The notes under the pieces are model-generated. The model saw only the letters and a list, made by a program, of their open reading frames with translations. It did no database searches and was not told the DNA's origin. Below are positions 14,481 through 22,629 of a stretch of 26,594 bases of DNA, one piece after another. Each line of letters begins with the position of its first letter. Position 1 is the stretch's first letter. The translations under genes and the position numbers were made by a program. The stretch comes from Geosporobacter sp040797825 (GTDB lineage: Bacteria; Bacillota; Clostridia; Peptostreptococcales; Thermotaleaceae). Where the stretch lies: contig JBFNEZ010000033.1 in assembly GCA_040797825.1 (NCBI GenBank), forward strand, positions 1 to 26,594, in the 5' to 3' direction.

Positions 14481-15221
14481 ATGAAAAAGCCTGAATTGAA
14501 ACAAATTATACTAGTGACCGATGGCAAATCCAATATAGGTGGAAATCCGGTTACAGTAGCAGCTCAGGGAGCAAAACAAGGTATAGCGATTAATGTGGTC
14601 GGAATCATGGAACAAAAAGAAATGGAGGATAGCTTTGTAAATGAAGTGGAGGAAATCGCACGGGCAGGAAAGGGTATATCGGAATATTCTTATATACAAA
14701 ATCTGGGACATACCATGCATATGGTAACACAAAAGAGTATTAATAAAACCATTGAAACGATTGTAGGTAGTCAGCTAAAGGAAATGTTAGGTACAGAGCT
14801 GGATGGGATATCGCCTTCTTCTAGAAATAAAATTGTCAACTACATGGATACTTTAGAAGAATCATTAGCAATAAAATGCTGTATAGTAATGGATTGCAGC
14901 GGTAGTATGACCCATAGGATCGGAACAGCTCGACAAAGCATCATTGAGTTAATGAATTCTTTAAAGGGGAGAAAAGGGGAAAGTAAAGTTGCCGTTATTG
15001 CCTACCCTGGTGATGGAGAAAAGCATTATAAAATAATTCAACATTTTACTGAAGATATAGATATTATTAAGCAGGAAATACTTGCTCTTAAAGCAGGGGG
15101 GATAACACCTACCGCTTCAGCCTTAAGCAAAGCCATAGAAATTTTCTTCGAAAAGCTAGATATTGAGGATGAAGAACCTGTTTCTGCTCAGGAACCATTG
15201 TTGAAAGAAAACATAGTCTAA
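14481..15221 (+). CDS. yabS: von Willebrand factor A domain protein YabS
   Basis: The 246-residue protein resembles B. subtilis YabS in full, including its unusual start in the middle of a vWA-like fold (KQIILVTDGKSNIGGNP). A second region (about 132-230) has the MIDAS motif DCSGSM near residue 139 and the later GGITPTASAL. The vWA fold binds divalent metal and partner proteins. YabS is a sporulation gene of unknown molecular role that is paired with the kinase YabT downstream. The start after a run of G residues (AGGGGGGGAA) is clear. Confidence 0.88.
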   Translation: MKKPELKQIILVTDGKSNIGGNPVTVAAQGAKQGIAINVVGIMEQKEMEDSFVNEVEEIARAGKGISEYSYIQNLGHTMHMVTQKSINKTIETIVGSQLKEMLGTELDGISPSSRNKIVNYMDTLEESLAIKCCIVMDCSGSMTHRIGTARQSIIELMNSLKGRKGESKVAVIAYPGDGEKHYKIIQHFTEDIDIIKQEILALKAGGITPTASALSKAIEIFFEKLDIEDEEPVSAQEPLLKENIV

Positions 15222-15248
15222 AAACGGCTGAATAGTGCCGTTTTTTTC
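15220..15248 (+). terminator. Terminator between yabS and the YabT-like kinase
   Basis: AAAACGGC and GCCGTTTT form a perfect 8-bp stem around TGAATAGT and run into T7. The downstream gene therefore probably has a separate promoter or relies on read-through. Confidence 0.8.
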
Positions 15249-15287
15249 TTTAGATGGTAATAGTGAGGAGGATTTGGGGGGAGAATC

Positions 15288-16175
15288 ATGAAAAAAGACT
15301 ATTTACAGCCTGGTATGATTCTAAAAGGAAAATGGAATGGCAATCAATATAAAATAATATCCAAGCTTGGACAGGGAGGCGTTGGACAAGTCTATCTTGT
15401 GGAAGAACGCTATACAAAGAACAGGGCAGCCCTAAAAATTAGCGACAACATTCAAAGCATTACAAAAGAATATGAAAAATTAGCATATTTTGAAGAACTA
15501 AAATTTACCCCTAAAGTTAATGAAATTGATGATTGTGAGATACAGGGGAAAGTACATTATTATTTCTCAATGGAGTATATACAAGGAAAAAACATGAAGG
15601 ACTACATACAAAATAGACCGATATCTTGGAAATGTGCCATAGGAATTATATTAATTATAGGGAATGCTTTTAAAAATTTTCATAGAAAAGGCTATATATT
15701 CGGAGATTTGAAGCTAGAGAACCTAATGATAGATAGTAAAAGGATTAAAATAATTGACTTAGGAGGTGCTACAAAACTAGGAAGCTCAGTGAAAGAATTT
15801 ACACCCTTTTATGATCGAGCCAGCTGGAATATGGGATTACGAACAGGGAATGAGGAATACGACCTTTTTAGTTTAAATCTACTTCTTATTTATCTGCTCT
15901 TAAGAGAAGATGCCCTGGCCTGTCAATATGACATCTGTAAATTAATGGAAGATTTAAAAAAATCAAATATTCCTATGGTTTTACAAAAATTAATTCGGCA
16001 AGGAATAATGCAAAAAGATATTTCTTTCGAGGAATATTATATTCAGTTAAAGAAAATTTATGAAAAAAACAAGCTTTATCTATTGCCAAAACAAGTTTCC
16101 TATAGAGACAAGTGGATTAACTTTTTTTTTGTGAGTAGTGTAGTCATTTTTCTATATGTACTATGGATTTTTTAA
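15288..16175 (+). CDS. YabT-like membrane-anchored Ser/Thr protein kinase
   Basis: The 295-residue Hanks-type kinase has a glycine loop GQGGVGQVY (28-36), the ATP-positioning Lys50 in AALK, and a putative helix-C glutamate at 61 or 63. The catalytic loop reads GDLKLEN with Asp140, Lys142 and Asn145; the usual HRD is replaced by FGD, and DFG by DLG (Asp157). It is shorter in the C lobe than standard kinases and ends in one membrane segment (about 273-293), so the kinase faces the cytoplasm. B. subtilis YabT has the same C-terminal anchor, is DNA-activated and phosphorylates RecA during sporulation. Function here is inferred from position after yabS and before tilS. Confidence 0.85.
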   Translation: MKKDYLQPGMILKGKWNGNQYKIISKLGQGGVGQVYLVEERYTKNRAALKISDNIQSITKEYEKLAYFEELKFTPKVNEIDDCEIQGKVHYYFSMEYIQGKNMKDYIQNRPISWKCAIGIILIIGNAFKNFHRKGYIFGDLKLENLMIDSKRIKIIDLGGATKLGSSVKEFTPFYDRASWNMGLRTGNEEYDLFSLNLLLIYLLLREDALACQYDICKLMEDLKKSNIPMVLQKLIRQGIMQKDISFEEYYIQLKKIYEKNKLYLLPKQVSYRDKWINFFFVSSVVIFLYVLWIF

Positions 16176-16259
16176 GGAAAAAATTCCCCAAATATAAAGG
16201 TGTTTTAGGTTATAAGCAGAATTAGATATGTATAGCAACGGAGGAAAAGGAGCAGAAGC

Positions 16260-17645
16260 ATGTTCGGAAAATTTTTACAGACCATTCAGAATAATTATTT
16301 ACTACAATGGGGACAGGGCATCGTAATTGGGGTATCGGGAGGGCCTGACTCAGTGGCGCTGCTCCATCTATTATGGAGGATTCGTGAGAACTATAATCTG
16401 AAACTCTACGTTGTTCATTTGAATCATCAATTTCGAGGAGAAGAAGCCGAAAAGGATGCTAACTTTGTAGAACAACTGTGTAAAAAATTGGATGTTCCAG
16501 CTTATATATTTAGTGAAAATATTGAAAAATATAGTAAATATAGAGGACTTAGCTTTGAGGAGGGTGGTCGAGAACGGCGTTATGAGTTGTTCAATGAGAT
16601 TCTTTTACAAAACAAAGCCCATAAAATTGCTATTGCACAAAATCTAGATGATCAAGCAGAAACTGTTTTGATGCGACTTTTTAGAGGAGCTGGCTTAGCT
16701 GGTTTAGGTGGGATTCACTATCAAAGAGATCACATCATTAGACCGCTGCTAGATATTACAAGAGGGGAGATAGAAGACTACTGCTGTCGTCACGAGCTAC
16801 AACCTAGAATAGATAAGACCAATTTTGAATCTATTTATACAAGAAATCGAATTCGCTTAGAGCTGCTCCCCTATATAGAAAAACACTTTAACCCTGGCAT
16901 TAAGGAGACTTTATCGAGGACCGCTAAGCTGATGCAGGAAGACAGTGCCTTTATGGAACAGATGGCCCATCAAGCTTTTGAAAAAATATGTGAGAAAAAG
17001 GATGCAGAGCTGATACTGAGTATAAAAAATTTTGAAGTTCATCCTCTCTCTATTCAGAAAAGAATTCTTAGAGAAGCCATAAGACTTTTCAATAGAAATC
17101 TTAAAAATATTGAAGGAAAGCATATAGACCAAATACTAGATTTTATTAATAGGGGTCAGGTGGGGACCTGTATAGATCTGCCTAAAGATTTAAATCTGTT
17201 AAAGGACTATGAAGGACTAGTTTTTAGGAGTAAAAAAAGCAGCATTTCTAAAGTCTTTTTTGAATATCCTTTGAAAATTGGAGAAAATACTGAAATAAGA
17301 GAATTAAATGCTTTTTTTTCAGCAGAGCTATTATCAAATAGACAAATCCCTTTATTTTACGATAGTCAAAATACAAAGTATTTTGATTTAGACAAGGTTC
17401 GAGAGGGTATGATAATCAGAACAAGAAAAACGGGGGATGTGTTTTCGCCCCTTGGGCTTAAAGGGACAAAAAAACTAAAGGAATTTATGATTGATGAAAA
17501 GATATCTCGGGGAGACCGATATCAGATTCCTTTGGTATGTGATGGAAATCAAGTGATGTGGGTAGTTGGCTATCGTATCAGTGAAAAGTACAAAATCGAT
17601 GAAAATACAAAACGAGTATTGCGTATAGATTATCAGAAAAAATAG
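16260..17645 (+). CDS. tilS: tRNA(Ile)-lysidine synthase TilS
   Basis: The 461-residue enzyme converts cytidine 34 of tRNA-Ile (CAT) to lysidine, using ATP and lysine, so the codon ATA is read correctly. The N-terminal N-type ATP pyrophosphatase P-loop SGGPDS (residues 26-31) is intact. YVVHLNHQFRGEEAEKD and AQNLDDQAETVLMRLFRGAGL follow, which are the tRNA-binding and catalytic signatures. The C-terminal TilS domain contains the KLKEFMIDEKISRGDR motif. GGAGGAAAAGGAG precedes the ATG. It is the third member of the conserved spoIIE-yabS-yabT-tilS string. Confidence 0.95.
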   Translation: MFGKFLQTIQNNYLLQWGQGIVIGVSGGPDSVALLHLLWRIRENYNLKLYVVHLNHQFRGEEAEKDANFVEQLCKKLDVPAYIFSENIEKYSKYRGLSFEEGGRERRYELFNEILLQNKAHKIAIAQNLDDQAETVLMRLFRGAGLAGLGGIHYQRDHIIRPLLDITRGEIEDYCCRHELQPRIDKTNFESIYTRNRIRLELLPYIEKHFNPGIKETLSRTAKLMQEDSAFMEQMAHQAFEKICEKKDAELILSIKNFEVHPLSIQKRILREAIRLFNRNLKNIEGKHIDQILDFINRGQVGTCIDLPKDLNLLKDYEGLVFRSKKSSISKVFFEYPLKIGENTEIRELNAFFSAELLSNRQIPLFYDSQNTKYFDLDKVREGMIIRTRKTGDVFSPLGLKGTKKLKEFMIDEKISRGDRYQIPLVCDGNQVMWVVGYRISEKYKIDENTKRVLRIDYQKK

Positions 17646-17671
17646 GTATTTAAGACATCCAGGAGGATGCT

Positions 17672-17770
17672 TTGGAAGAATTGGGAGATAATAAAGTATT
17701 AGAAACCTTTCGGCATCATCTAATGGATTATCTAATTTATTGTTTTCCCTTAAAAAATATGGTAGAATAA
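17672..17770 (+). CDS. Possible small ORF between tilS and ftsH
   Basis: A TTG at 17672, five bases after a perfect AGGAGG (17661-17666), opens a 32-codon frame (EELGDNKVLETFRHHLMDYL in part) that ends at 17770. I do not recognise it. The frame overlaps the probable ftsH promoter and occupies the place where hpt is found in many Firmicutes. It shows no resemblance to Hpt. It may be a genuine micro-protein, a remnant, or chance. Confidence 0.25.
   Translation: MEELGDNKVLETFRHHLMDYLIYCFPLKNMVE
17740..17768 (+). promoter_or_regulatory. Sigma-A promoter for ftsH
   Basis: TTGTTT (17740-17745) and TAGAAT (17763-17768) are 17 bp apart, 50 nt before the chosen ftsH start. Confidence 0.55.
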
Positions 17771-17818
17771 AAAGATGCTATGCAAGACCATTTTTTGTCA
17801 CTGAAAGGAGGGCTTTTG

Positions 17819-19642
17819 TTGAAGAAATTCTTTAGGGGAGCAAGCTTCTATATATTAGTATTTATTATTATTGTAGCGATTGTACAGTTCTACGGGAAAC
17901 CTGCTCAAGAAAAAGTAACTCTTGGTTATTCAGAATTTGTATTAGAGTTGCAAAAAGAAAATGTAAGAGAAGTCTATATTGTGGAAAATACAATTAGGGG
18001 AAAGCTCAAAACGAGCGATCGAACCTTTGAAACATATATACCACCTATGGTTGTTTCACCATTGTTGATGGAAAAGTATATATATCCACAAATGGAAAAG
18101 GGTGCGTTAAAGCTTGATGGAGAACCGCCTGCGAAGACACCATGGTTTTTTGATATACTCCCTTCCGTATTTATGATTTTGATTTTTGTGGTATTTTGGT
18201 TTGTATTTATGCAGCAGTCCCAGGGGGGCGGCAGTCGTGTCATGTCCTTTGGAAAGAGTAGAGCAAAGCTGCATAAAGAAGATGAAAAGAAACGTGTTAC
18301 CTTTGATGATGTGGCTGGACTAGATGAAGAAAAGGAAGAATTACAAGAGATTGTAGATTTTCTGAAAAGTCCTAGAAAATACATTGAATTGGGTGCACGT
18401 ATTCCAAAGGGAGTCCTGATGGTGGGTCCTCCCGGTACAGGTAAAACTTATCTTACAAGGGCTGTTGCTGGAGAGGCTGGGGTACCCTTTTTCAGCATTA
18501 GTGGTTCTGACTTTGTGGAGATGTTTGTTGGAGTCGGAGCATCCCGTGTTCGAGATCTTTTTGAACAAGCAAAGAAAAACTCACCATGCATTGTGTTTAT
18601 TGATGAAATAGATGCAGTAGGACGAAAAAGAGGTGCAGGTCTTGGTGGCGGCCATGATGAAAGAGAGCAGACATTAAACCAGTTGCTGGTTGAAATGGAC
18701 GGCTTTGGGGTTAATGAAGGGATCATCATTATTGCGGCTACGAATAGACCGGACATATTAGACCCTGCCTTATTAAGACCAGGTCGTTTTGATAGGCAAG
18801 TAGTAGTAGGGGTTCCCGATATTCGAGGGCGAGAAGCAATCATAAAGGTACATGCTAGAAATAAGCCTCTTGCTGAAGATGTAGATCTACAAGTTTTAGC
18901 GCGAAGAACACCAGGATTTACACCGGCAGATATTGAAAACCTTATGAATGAAGCAGCTCTTTTGTCAGCAAGAAAAAATAGTAAAAAGATTGATATGCAT
19001 ACAATTGAAGAAGCGATTACAAAGGTAATTGCTGGTCCAGCAAAACGAAGCCGTGTGATTAGTGAAAAAGACAAAAAGCTAACAGCTTATCATGAAGCAG
19101 GTCATGCAGTTGTGGCTAGAATGCTGCCCAATACAGACCCCGTCCATCAAGTGACGATTATCCCTAGAGGAAGAGCTGGCGGCTTTACCATGATACTCCC
19201 AAAGGAAGATAAATATTATGCAACCAAAACGGAGATGGAAGAACAGATTGTACATCTTTTAGGAGGGCGAGTGGCAGAAAAACTGGTATTAGATGATATT
19301 AGTACAGGTGCAAGCAATGACCTGGAGAGAGCTACGAATATTGCCAGAGCCATGGTAACCAAATATGGTATGAGTGATAACATAGGCCCTATCAACTATA
19401 GCTCTGAGGATGAAGTGTTTTTAGGAAGAGACTTCTCAACCAAGAGAAACTATTCTGAAGAAGTAGCATCAGCCATTGACAAGGAAGTACGATTCATTAT
19501 TGATAAGGCATATACAACTACTGAAGATATTCTAAGAGAGAATAGTGACAAACTTCATTTAGTTGCTAATACATTGTTAGAAGTTGAAACGCTGGATGCA
19601 GAGGATTTCGAGAAACTTTTTGCCGATGATAGAGAAAGTTAA
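17819..19642 (+). CDS. ftsH: ATP-dependent zinc metalloprotease FtsH
   Basis: The membrane AAA+ protease degrades misfolded membrane proteins and selected regulators. I start it at TTG 17819 (607 residues), seven bases after AGGAGG at 17806-17811, which gives the family-typical KKFFRGASFYIL; the ATG at 17780 would add 13 residues and place the Shine-Dalgarno inside the gene. Two membrane segments flank an external domain (about 10-27 and 110-132). Walker A GPPGTGKT spans 203-210, Walker B is IVFIDEID, the second region of homology contains LLRPGRFDR, and the zinc site is HEAGH (425-429). The family's usual LLAKAVAGEA after Walker A is YLTRAVAGEA here, a mild variation. A terminator follows. 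Confidence 0.97.
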   Translation: MKKFFRGASFYILVFIIIVAIVQFYGKPAQEKVTLGYSEFVLELQKENVREVYIVENTIRGKLKTSDRTFETYIPPMVVSPLLMEKYIYPQMEKGALKLDGEPPAKTPWFFDILPSVFMILIFVVFWFVFMQQSQGGGSRVMSFGKSRAKLHKEDEKKRVTFDDVAGLDEEKEELQEIVDFLKSPRKYIELGARIPKGVLMVGPPGTGKTYLTRAVAGEAGVPFFSISGSDFVEMFVGVGASRVRDLFEQAKKNSPCIVFIDEIDAVGRKRGAGLGGGHDEREQTLNQLLVEMDGFGVNEGIIIIAATNRPDILDPALLRPGRFDRQVVVGVPDIRGREAIIKVHARNKPLAEDVDLQVLARRTPGFTPADIENLMNEAALLSARKNSKKIDMHTIEEAITKVIAGPAKRSRVISEKDKKLTAYHEAGHAVVARMLPNTDPVHQVTIIPRGRAGGFTMILPKEDKYYATKTEMEEQIVHLLGGRVAEKLVLDDISTGASNDLERATNIARAMVTKYGMSDNIGPINYSSEDEVFLGRDFSTKRNYSEEVASAIDKEVRFIIDKAYTTTEDILRENSDKLHLVANTLLEVETLDAEDFEKLFADDRES

Positions 19643-19658
19643 AAATAAAAATAAAACA

Positions 19659-19690
19659 GAAAAGTGGCACCTGTACGGGCCACTTTTTTT
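19659..19690 (+). terminator. Terminator after ftsH
   Basis: AAAGTGGC and GCCACTTT (19661-19668 / 19679-19686) form a perfect 8-bp stem followed by T7. Confidence 0.85.
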
Positions 19691-19725
19691 GAATAAAAAG
19701 CACAATAGAACTGGAGGAAATAGAG

Positions 19726-20121
19726 ATGGATATGAATCTAAAAGCAGGTATGAAAGCAGTAGTAGAACATAGGGTAGGGGACAAGGATACGGCTGTTAGT
19801 TTCGGAAGCGGCATGGTTTTAGTTTATGCTACGCCGATGATGATAGGACTGATGGAAAACGCGGCCTTAAAAGCAGTAGATCCTCACTTGCCTGAAGGCT
19901 ATGCTACAGTAGGGACTCATTTAGATGTAAAACATATGGCAGCAACTCCTGTGGGAATGCAAGTGCGTGCAGAAGCGGAGTTGATAGCTATAGAAGGAAA
20001 GAAATTAAAATTTAAGGTCGAAGCTTATGATGAAAAGGATAAGATTGGTGAAGGAACCCATAGCAGGTATATTATTCAAGTAGACAAGTTTGTAAAATCT
20101 GCAGAAGAGAAAGGGGAATAG
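19726..20121 (+). CDS. FlK-family hotdog-fold acyl-CoA thioesterase
   Basis: The 131-residue protein matches the fluoroacetyl-CoA thioesterase (FlK) family of single-hotdog enzymes. Thr36 (YATP), Glu44 (LMENAA) and His70 (VKHMAATP) are spaced 8 and 26 residues apart, the same as Thr42, Glu50 and His76 of Streptomyces FlK. Gly63 falls at FlK Gly69. The FlK lid residue Phe36, linked to fluorine selectivity, corresponds to Met30 here, so the native substrate is unlikely to be fluoroacetyl-CoA. It probably hydrolyses some short acyl-CoA, perhaps one linked to the propionate pathway downstream; that is inference. GGAGG precedes the ATG; a second ATG two codons later is possible. Confidence 0.82.
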   Translation: MDMNLKAGMKAVVEHRVGDKDTAVSFGSGMVLVYATPMMIGLMENAALKAVDPHLPEGYATVGTHLDVKHMAATPVGMQVRAEAELIAIEGKKLKFKVEAYDEKDKIGEGTHSRYIIQVDKFVKSAEEKGE

Positions 20122-20564
20122 TTAAATCCTGTATAGGGACAGGGCTAAATAGTTGGAAAAATTAATTGGGAGGGTTGGAATTAAAGAAGGGCTTAAATTT
20201 CTTCAATGTATGAAGTGCATTGGATAATGCTGTAGAAAAATATGAAATTACCGAAAAATTTCCCAGGAAATAGCATATAGAGTTATAAAGCATAGAAGAA
20301 TGAAAGAAAACTAAATAAAACATTTGTTGTTTGTTAAAAATAGGTTAATGTTTATGGGGAAGCTGCAGCAAGAATTATTTTTAAAATGCTATAGAATAGT
20401 ACTTCACAAATAGTTTATTAAGTGATACAATAGTTTCGCAAAGATAATTAATTTTTAATGATTCGTAGTTGTATGAAATATGTTAAAAAATTATTAATTT
20501 TTTTCAAAAAGGAGAAGGAAAAAGTAAAAAAAAGTCGAATTCATATTAAATAAGAGGTGTAGCC
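20122..20564. other. 443-nt intergenic region before the DUF3870 gene
   Basis: No open frame of credible length or ribosome-binding site was found in either strand. The first half is unremarkable and A+T-rich. A sigma-A promoter lies at 20403-20431. From there the 5' leader of the DUF3870 gene would be about 127 nt, long but without a fold that I recognise as a known riboswitch. Confidence 0.6.
20403..20431 (+). promoter_or_regulatory. Sigma-A promoter upstream of the DUF3870 gene
   Basis: TTCACA (20403-20408) and TACAAT (20426-20431) are exactly 17 bp apart; each matches the consensus at 5 of 6 positions. Confidence 0.6.
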
Positions 20565-20903
20565 ATGGCCGCAAAAAAAATATTTATTAGCGGATATGCT
20601 AAGCTGCCAAAAGGTATTACTGCTACTGAGATGTATAGTGTCATAGCAGTGGGTCTCTTGGTAAATCGTTATACAGGAGAGATTCTTGAAGCCGATTGTT
20701 CCCTAGTGACTGCTACAGCGCAGAAATTTTTCAGGAACAATATGGTTGGGGAAAACATTAACCATGTAGATACGATTGAAAAAATGTTCAACGACAACTA
20801 TTTTGGCTCAGCCAAAAAAGCAATCATTTCTGCTCTCAGGACTTGCCATGAGAAATATAAGCAGGCCATTGAAGGTGCAGTAGAATCCGATGAAGAAGAA
20901 TAG
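20565..20903 (+). CDS. DUF3870-like protein of unknown function
   Basis: This acidic-tailed protein of 112 residues reads as the DUF3870 family (KIFISGYAKLPKGITATEMY, then VIAVGLLVNRYTGEILEADCSLV and a C-terminal helix AKKAIISALRTCHEKYKQA). The assignment is from memory of the family and its usual occurrence beside acyl-CoA or methylmalonyl-CoA genes. No catalytic motif is evident; the conserved Cys in EADCSLVT is the only obvious reactive residue. It has its own promoter and a very strong terminator, so it is not simply co-transcribed with the CoA-transferase gene. AAGAGGTG precedes the ATG. Confidence 0.7.
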   Translation: MAAKKIFISGYAKLPKGITATEMYSVIAVGLLVNRYTGEILEADCSLVTATAQKFFRNNMVGENINHVDTIEKMFNDNYFGSAKKAIISALRTCHEKYKQAIEGAVESDEEE

Positions 20904-20930
20904 TATAGAGAAGAGCCTCATTATCTACGA

Positions 20931-20951
20931 TGGTAAAAAAACCTTTTACCA
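20931..20951 (+). repeat. Small hairpin after the DUF3870 gene
   Basis: TGGTAAAA and TTTTACCA pair perfectly around AAACC. It lies 20 nt before the larger terminator and could form a tandem fold with it. Confidence 0.5.
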
Positions 20952-20970
20952 ACTCCAAAGTAGGTAAACT

Positions 20971-21033
20971 ACGGCTAGATATACTATTGTCATGTTCATT
21001 TAACATGACAATAGTATATCTAGCCGTTTTTAT
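20971..21033 (+). terminator. 26-bp perfect hairpin terminator
   Basis: Positions 20971-20996 are the exact reverse complement of 21002-21027 around a 5-nt loop (CATTT). The stem base is ACGGC/GCCGT and is followed by TTTTATTT. It separates the DUF3870 gene from the CoA-transferase gene. Confidence 0.88.
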
Positions 21034-21089
21034 TTACATAATAAAAAAAAGCAAAATATTAAAATCCCATTTTATGAGGAGGTTTATCC

Positions 21090-22592
21090 ATGCTAGAAAA
21101 TAGGATCAGAAGAGAGGAATTAAAAGAAAAAATTGTATCTCCAGAAGAAGCTGCTATGTTAATCAAAGATGGTATGACTGTTGCGGCCAGCGGTTTTACA
21201 CCATCAGGATATCCAAAGGCAGTTCCACTGGCACTAGCAAAGCGTGCAGAAGAAGGGGAACAGATTGGGATAACACTTTTAACGGGAGCATCTGTTGGTG
21301 ATGAGCTAGATGGAGCATTATCTAGAGCTGGTATCATTAAAAGAAGATTTCCATATCAAACCAACAATGAGACCCGTAATGGCATCAACGCTGGAACTAT
21401 CATGTATCAGGATATGCACTTAAGCCATCTTCCACAGTATATGAGCTATGGTTTCTTTGGAAAGATTGATGTAGCAGTGGTAGAAGCCCTTGCTATTACA
21501 GAAGATGGAGGCATTATTCCAACGACTTCAGTAGGAATTTCACCAACTGCTGTAAAACTGGCTGATAAAGTCATTGTTGAAATCAATACCAGCCAGCCAA
21601 TGGCATTAGAAGGCATCCATGACATCTATATACCAGAAAATCCACCCTATAGAAAGCCGATTCCTATTGAAAAATCAGGCGACCGTATTGGAACCACTTA
21701 CATTCCTTGCGATCCGTCAAAGATAGCTGCCATTGTTGTTACAGATATTACGGACAAAGTGAGACCTTTAGGCCCTATTGACGAAGATTCAGAAGCTATT
21801 TCTAACCATATTATCGAGTTTCTTGATCATGAAGTAAAAATGGGAAGACTTCCCAAAAATTTACTACCGTTACAATCAGGTGTAGGTTCTGTTGCCAATG
21901 CAGTTTTAGGTGGCCTAGTGAAAGCTCCATTTACAGATTTGACTTGCTATACAGAAGTTATTCAAGATTCCATGCTGGATTTGATTGATGCAGGAAAAGT
22001 AACTGTGGCATCTGGAACATCTATTACCCCATCTACTGAAGGCTTGGTTCGTTTACACAAAGACATAGAAAAATATACCAAATATATTATTCTTAGACCA
22101 CAGGAGATAAGCAACAACCCTGAAGTAGCAAGAAGACTTGGCGTTCTTGCCATGAATACGGCTATTGAAATCGATATGTATGGACATGTAAACTCCACAA
22201 ATATTATGGGTTCTCGTATGATGAATGGTCTTGGTGGATCTGCTGATTATACTAGAAATGCCTATATGTCCTTCTACACCACTGTATCTACAGCTAAAAA
22301 TGGAGATATCTCTTCTATCGTACCAATGGTATCCCATGTAGATCATACGGAACATGATGTGATGGTTGTGGTTACAGAAAGAGGTCTTGCAGACCTTCGA
22401 GGCACATCGCCAGTAGAAAGAGCTAGATTAATTATTGATAAATGTGCTCATCCAGACTATCAGCCAATGCTAAATGATTATTTCGAAAGAGCACTAAAAA
22501 CAAAAACAAAGCATGAACCCCATCTGATTGGAGAAGCGCTCTCTTGGCATCAACGCTTCTTAGATACAGGTTCTATGAAGCTGCAGAAATAG
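21090..22592 (+). CDS. Class I succinate/propionate (acetate) CoA-transferase
   Basis: The 500-residue protein belongs to the acetyl-CoA hydrolase/transferase family that includes AarC, Cat1 and the propionyl-CoA:succinate CoA-transferase ScpC. Glu289 in CYTEVIQDSM is the predicted nucleophile that forms the glutamyl-CoA thioester (Glu294 in AarC). SGVGSVANAVLGG and the late NGLGGSADYTRNA provide the oxyanion and substrate loops. Its length is close to ScpC (about 492) and AarC (about 505). Position before methylmalonyl-CoA mutase argues for exchange of CoA between propionyl-CoA and succinate, although acetate or another acid is possible. GAGGAGGTTT precedes the ATG. No promoter was identified between it and the strong hairpin upstream. 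Confidence 0.9.
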   Translation: MLENRIRREELKEKIVSPEEAAMLIKDGMTVAASGFTPSGYPKAVPLALAKRAEEGEQIGITLLTGASVGDELDGALSRAGIIKRRFPYQTNNETRNGINAGTIMYQDMHLSHLPQYMSYGFFGKIDVAVVEALAITEDGGIIPTTSVGISPTAVKLADKVIVEINTSQPMALEGIHDIYIPENPPYRKPIPIEKSGDRIGTTYIPCDPSKIAAIVVTDITDKVRPLGPIDEDSEAISNHIIEFLDHEVKMGRLPKNLLPLQSGVGSVANAVLGGLVKAPFTDLTCYTEVIQDSMLDLIDAGKVTVASGTSITPSTEGLVRLHKDIEKYTKYIILRPQEISNNPEVARRLGVLAMNTAIEIDMYGHVNSTNIMGSRMMNGLGGSADYTRNAYMSFYTTVSTAKNGDISSIVPMVSHVDHTEHDVMVVVTERGLADLRGTSPVERARLIIDKCAHPDYQPMLNDYFERALKTKTKHEPHLIGEALSWHQRFLDTGSMKLQK

Positions 22593-22629
22593 AAGTTAAA
22601 TCAAAAGCTGAATAAAAAACAGTAGGTCC

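Noticed and set aside
18448..19074. 208-codon antisense frame inside ftsH
   Set aside because: It mirrors the AAA+ coding region, has no ribosome-binding site and has codon composition expected of a shadow frame.
20432..20564. Riboswitch (for example cobalamin) in the leader of the DUF3870 gene
   Set aside because: A B12 riboswitch would suit the mutase context, but I could not find the B12-box motif or a convincing conserved fold in this A+T-rich leader.
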